In this document: positions 4,823 through 7,309 of the stretch, piece after piece | Layout: every line of letters begins with the position of its first letter | Numbering within the stretch: position 1 is the first letter of the stretch | Assembly (NCBI GenBank): GCA_016200125.1 | Contig: JACQFK010000013.1 | Span: forward strand, 1-7,309 | Length of the DNA: 7,309 bases | Direction of reading: 5' to 3' | Source: Planctomycetota bacterium | Lineage (GTDB): Bacteria; Planctomycetota; MHYJ01; JACPRB01 | Program-made: the position numbers and the translations under genes | Notes under the pieces: model-generated | Database searches by the model: none | Told to the model about the DNA's origin: nothing | Seen by the model: the letters and a program-made list of their open reading frames with translations, nothing else

Positions 4823-7308
4823 GCCGGCCCCGCTTTCTCGAGCTTGACGAGGAAGGTCTTGTACTCGGGCGTGTGGGAATTCGGATCGACCACGCTCGGC
4901 GTCAGCAGGTTCGCCATCGGCCCCCGGCCCACGCCCTTTCCGGCGCGGCCCGTGAAGCCCCAGTGGATCGGGATCGCGACCTGCCACACGGTCCTGCCCG
5001 TGACCTTCATGGCGCGGAGGCGGCGCGTGACGAGCGCGCGCCCTTCGATCGCGCCGCGCGGCGTCGACAGGCGGACCCGGTCCTCGTTCGCGATGCCCCG
5101 CTCCTTCGCGAGCCCTTCCGGGATCTCCACGAAGAACTCGGGCTGCAGCGCCGCGGTCGGGGCGATGTGCTTGGTCCAGTAGTGGAAGTGCTCCGTCAGC
5201 CGGAACGTGGTCGCGACGATGTCGTACTCCTTGGGGTCGCCGAACGCGGGATCCAGGGCGCTCCTGAAGACATGCGCCACGGGATTGGACGAGTTCGCCG
5301 GATGGAGGGGGTTGTCGACCGGATGCTCCTGCGCCTCGTAGTGCTCGGGGAAGGGGCCGTCGGCGAAATCGGGCGCCCAGAGCTTGGCGACGCCCTCCGG
5401 GAGCATGATGAAGGCGTCGAAGGTCCCGGGCTTCGCGTCGGGCTTCATGTCGGGGGTGTCGCCCACCCACTTGTCGCCGTCCCAGGCGATGCCCGCGCGG
5501 GTCGGATCCCAGGGCTTCCCCTCGGCGTCGGCGTTCGCCCGGTTGTAGAGCACGCGGCGGTTGGCCGGCCAGTTCCAGGCCCAGCCTTCGTAGCGGCCGA
5601 GGCCCGAGGGGTCGCGCGGATCGCGCCGCGCCATCATATTGCCGGCTTCGGTGAAGCTGCCGCAGTAGAGCCAGTTGCCGCTCGCCGTCGTGCCGTCGGC
5701 CTTGAGCTCGCCGAAACCGGAGAGCTGCTTCCCCGTCGCGAGGTCGCGGCCGTTGATCTCCTTCGCGATCTCCTCGAGCGAGGGCTCGCCGGGATTCTTG
5801 TAGGACCAGTCGAGGTTGAGGATCGACTCCGCGCCGGGCCCGCCTTCCTTCGCGTAGAGCTCGCGGACGCGCAGGAAGAGGCGCGCCAGGATCTCCTGGT
5901 CCGTGAGCGCCTCACCCGGCGGCTCGGCCGCCTTGTGCTTCCACTGCCCCCAGCGCGACGAATTGGTGAAGGATCCGTCCTTCTCCGCGAAGATCGCCGC
6001 GGGCAGGAGGAAGACCTCGGTCTGCGGCGGCTCCTTGGCGACCTTCCAGAACTGGGCGGTCTCGGTTTCGAAGGCCTCCGTGATGACGCACCACTCGAGC
6101 TTGGCGAGCGCGGCGATCATCTTCTCGGTGTTGGGGCCGTTCGCGACGGGGTTCATGCCGAAGTCGATGAAGCCCTTGATCGAGCCGGCGTACATGCGGT
6201 CGAAGAGGTAGACCCAGGAGTAGTTGTCGTCGATCTTGGGGAGCCAGTGGAAGCCCCACTCATTCTCCTTCGTGGCGTTGCGGCCGTACATCGCCTTGAG
6301 GAGCGAGACGGCGAACTTGGGCGTGTGGCCCCAGTAGTTCATCGACGTCGGCGAAAGGGGCTTCGGGGTGATCCGCTCGAGGTACTTGTCGAAGGCGGTG
6401 TCGGAGGGCTTCGGCATCGCGAGGTAGCCGGGGAGCGCGTGGTAGGCGACCCCGTGGTCGGTGCCGCCCTGGATGTTCGCGTGGCCGCGGAGCGCGTTCA
6501 CGCCGCCGCCCGTGCGGCCGATGTTGCCGAGCAGCAGCTGGAGGATGGCGGCCGCCCGGATGATCTGGACGCTCGTCGAGTGGTGGGTCCAGCCGAGCGC
6601 GTACATGATCGTGCCCGCGCGGTCCGCGGTGCCGGTCGACGTCACGATCTCCGCGGCCTTGAGGAAGTCCTCCTTCGTGCAGCCGCAGATGTTCGCCACC
6701 GCTTCGGGGGTGTAGCGCGAATAGTGCTTCTTCAGGTGCTGGAAGACGCAGTTCGGATCGTCGAGCGACGCCGCCCGCTTCGCGAAGCCCTTCTCGTCGA
6801 GCGAGTACTTCCACTTCGACTTGTCATACTTCTTCGTCGCCGCGTCGAAGCCGCCGAAGAGCCCGTCGGCTCCGAGCTCGGAGCCGGGCTCGAGGAGGAA
6901 GAGGGCGTTGGTGTGGAGCTTGACGTACTCCTCGTGGATCCGCCTGTTCTCGACGGCGTGATGGATCAGGCCGCCGAGGAAGGCGATGTCCGTCCCGGCG
7001 CGAAGGGGGCAGTAGACGTCGGCGACGGCCGAGGTGCGGTTGAAGCGCGGGTCGACCGAGACCAGCTTCGCGCGCCGCTTCTTCTTGGCTTCAATCACCC
7101 ACTTGAACCCGCAGGGATGGTTCTCGGCGGGGTTGCCGCCCATGGCGAGGACGACGTCCGTGTTGCGGATGTCGGTCCATCCGTTGGTCATGGAGCCGCG
7201 TCCGAAAGTGGGGGCCAGACTGGCCACCGTGGGGCCGTGTCATATCCGCGACTGCTGCTCGAGGTGGGCGACGGACCAGGCACGCGCGACCTTCTGGAAG
7301 AGCCAGTT
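4819..7308 (-). CDS. fdnG: formate dehydrogenase catalytic alpha subunit, selenocysteine-containing (5' partial)
   Basis: The 829 visible residues cover the protein from just before the active site to the C-terminus; E. coli FdnG is about 1015 aa. The Tat signal peptide and N-terminal [4Fe-4S] motif lie beyond the right edge. The frame continues from 7308 through an in-frame TGA at 7240-7242 read as selenocysteine, giving SRI-Sec-HGPTVASLAPTFGRG, which matches the FdnG active site; the His after Sec is the conserved catalytic His. Further FdnG features are MGGNPAENHP, VDPRFNRTSAVAD, GGGVNALRGHANIQG (with the conserved active-site Arg), WDPTRAGIAW, RLTEHFHYWTKH and, near the end, IPIHWGF and HTPEYKTFLVKLEKA. 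The enzyme oxidises formate to CO2 at a Mo or W bis-pyranopterin cofactor and should face the periplasm. GTG at 7227, 13 bases past the TGA, is only an apparent start. The stop overlaps the next gene by four bases. FdnG and FdoG cannot be told apart here. Confidence 0.96.
7207..7239 (-). promoter_or_regulatory. bacterial SECIS hairpin for selenocysteine insertion
   Basis: Starting 18 bases after the UGA is the five-base loop AGTCT (7221-7217), closed by GGCC (7225-7222) and GGCC (7216-7213). GT (7227-7226) can pair with AC (7209-7208) across a CCC bulge. The loop carries the GU (7220-7219) that SelB recognises, at the same distance from the UGA as in E. coli fdhF and fdnG as I recall them. 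The hairpin lies inside the coding sequence, as bacterial SECIS elements do. Confidence 0.85.
7240..7242 (-). other. selenocysteine UGA codon
   Basis: TGA lies in frame between ATA and CAC. The flanking translation fits the FdnG family on both sides: upstream LFQKVARAW and QQSRI, downstream HGPTVASLAP. The position is that of Sec196 of E. coli FdnG. A sequencing error is unlikely because a SECIS-like hairpin follows at the standard distance. Decoding needs SelA, SelB, SelD and tRNA-Sec (selC), none of which are in this window. Confidence 0.93.
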
Positions 7309-7309
7309 G

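Noticed and set aside
3488..5182. A 564-codon plus-strand open frame opposite the formate dehydrogenase genes.
   Set aside because: It is a shadow of the minus-strand genes, rich in His, Arg, Asp and Ala, with no family motifs.
4823..5470. An upstream extension of the beta-gamma frame by 216 codons.
   Set aside because: It lies wholly inside the alpha gene in another frame and reads as low-complexity shadow. The FdnH-like sequence begins after GTG at 4822.
7225..7227. GTG as the true start of the alpha subunit.
   Set aside because: FdnG homology continues upstream through the UGA, and starting here would remove the active-site selenocysteine and the His that follows it.

Overview
The window is GC-rich (codon third positions are overwhelmingly G or C) and looks like a chromosomal piece of an uncultured-type, high-GC bacterium. 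A Hanks-type Ser/Thr kinase with an N-terminal MshEN-like/zinc-ribbon module next to a respiratory, selenocysteine-dependent formate dehydrogenase would fit Planctomycetota, with Acidobacteriota, Myxococcota or similar groups as alternatives. The phylum is an inference from gene content, not a measurement.

Layout. (1) Bases 1-1725, minus strand: a Ser/Thr protein kinase that runs off the left edge. Its last ~60 codons are not kinase sequence but the phosphorylation-domain part of a heavy-metal P-type ATPase, joined exactly where a kinase transmembrane segment would begin. This is either an assembly chimera or a natural fusion. (2) Bases 1726-1847: a 122-base divergent intergenic region with a possible minus-strand promoter. 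(3) Bases 1848-2582, plus strand: a small soluble protein with the same kind of MshEN-like repeats and zinc ribbon as the kinase N-terminus, but no kinase domain. (4) Bases 2583-2669: a convergent intergenic gap with a short tandem 8-mer tract and a small hairpin. (5) Bases 2670-7308, minus strand: a compact formate dehydrogenase operon. Transcribed right to left, it holds the catalytic alpha subunit (5' end outside the window), a one-piece beta-gamma fusion, and the accessory protein FdhE.

The formate dehydrogenase genes make a membrane-bound, quinone-reducing, FdnGHI/FdoGHI-type enzyme. Alpha oxidises formate at a molybdenum or tungsten bis-pyranopterin centre, the beta part carries electrons through four [4Fe-4S] clusters, and the gamma part passes them through two b hemes to the quinone pool. 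FdhE supports maturation. The alpha gene contains an in-frame UGA at 7240-7242, at the exact position of the E. coli FdnG selenocysteine, followed at the standard distance by a hairpin with an apical GU. Plain gene calling starts this gene after the UGA (GTG at 7227) and so loses the active-site residue and everything before it.

The main points of interest are the selenocysteine site with its SECIS hairpin, the FdnH-FdnI fusion (which is consistent with membrane topology), the shortened beta domain inside that fusion, the kinase/P-type ATPase joint, and the divergent pair of related signalling modules.
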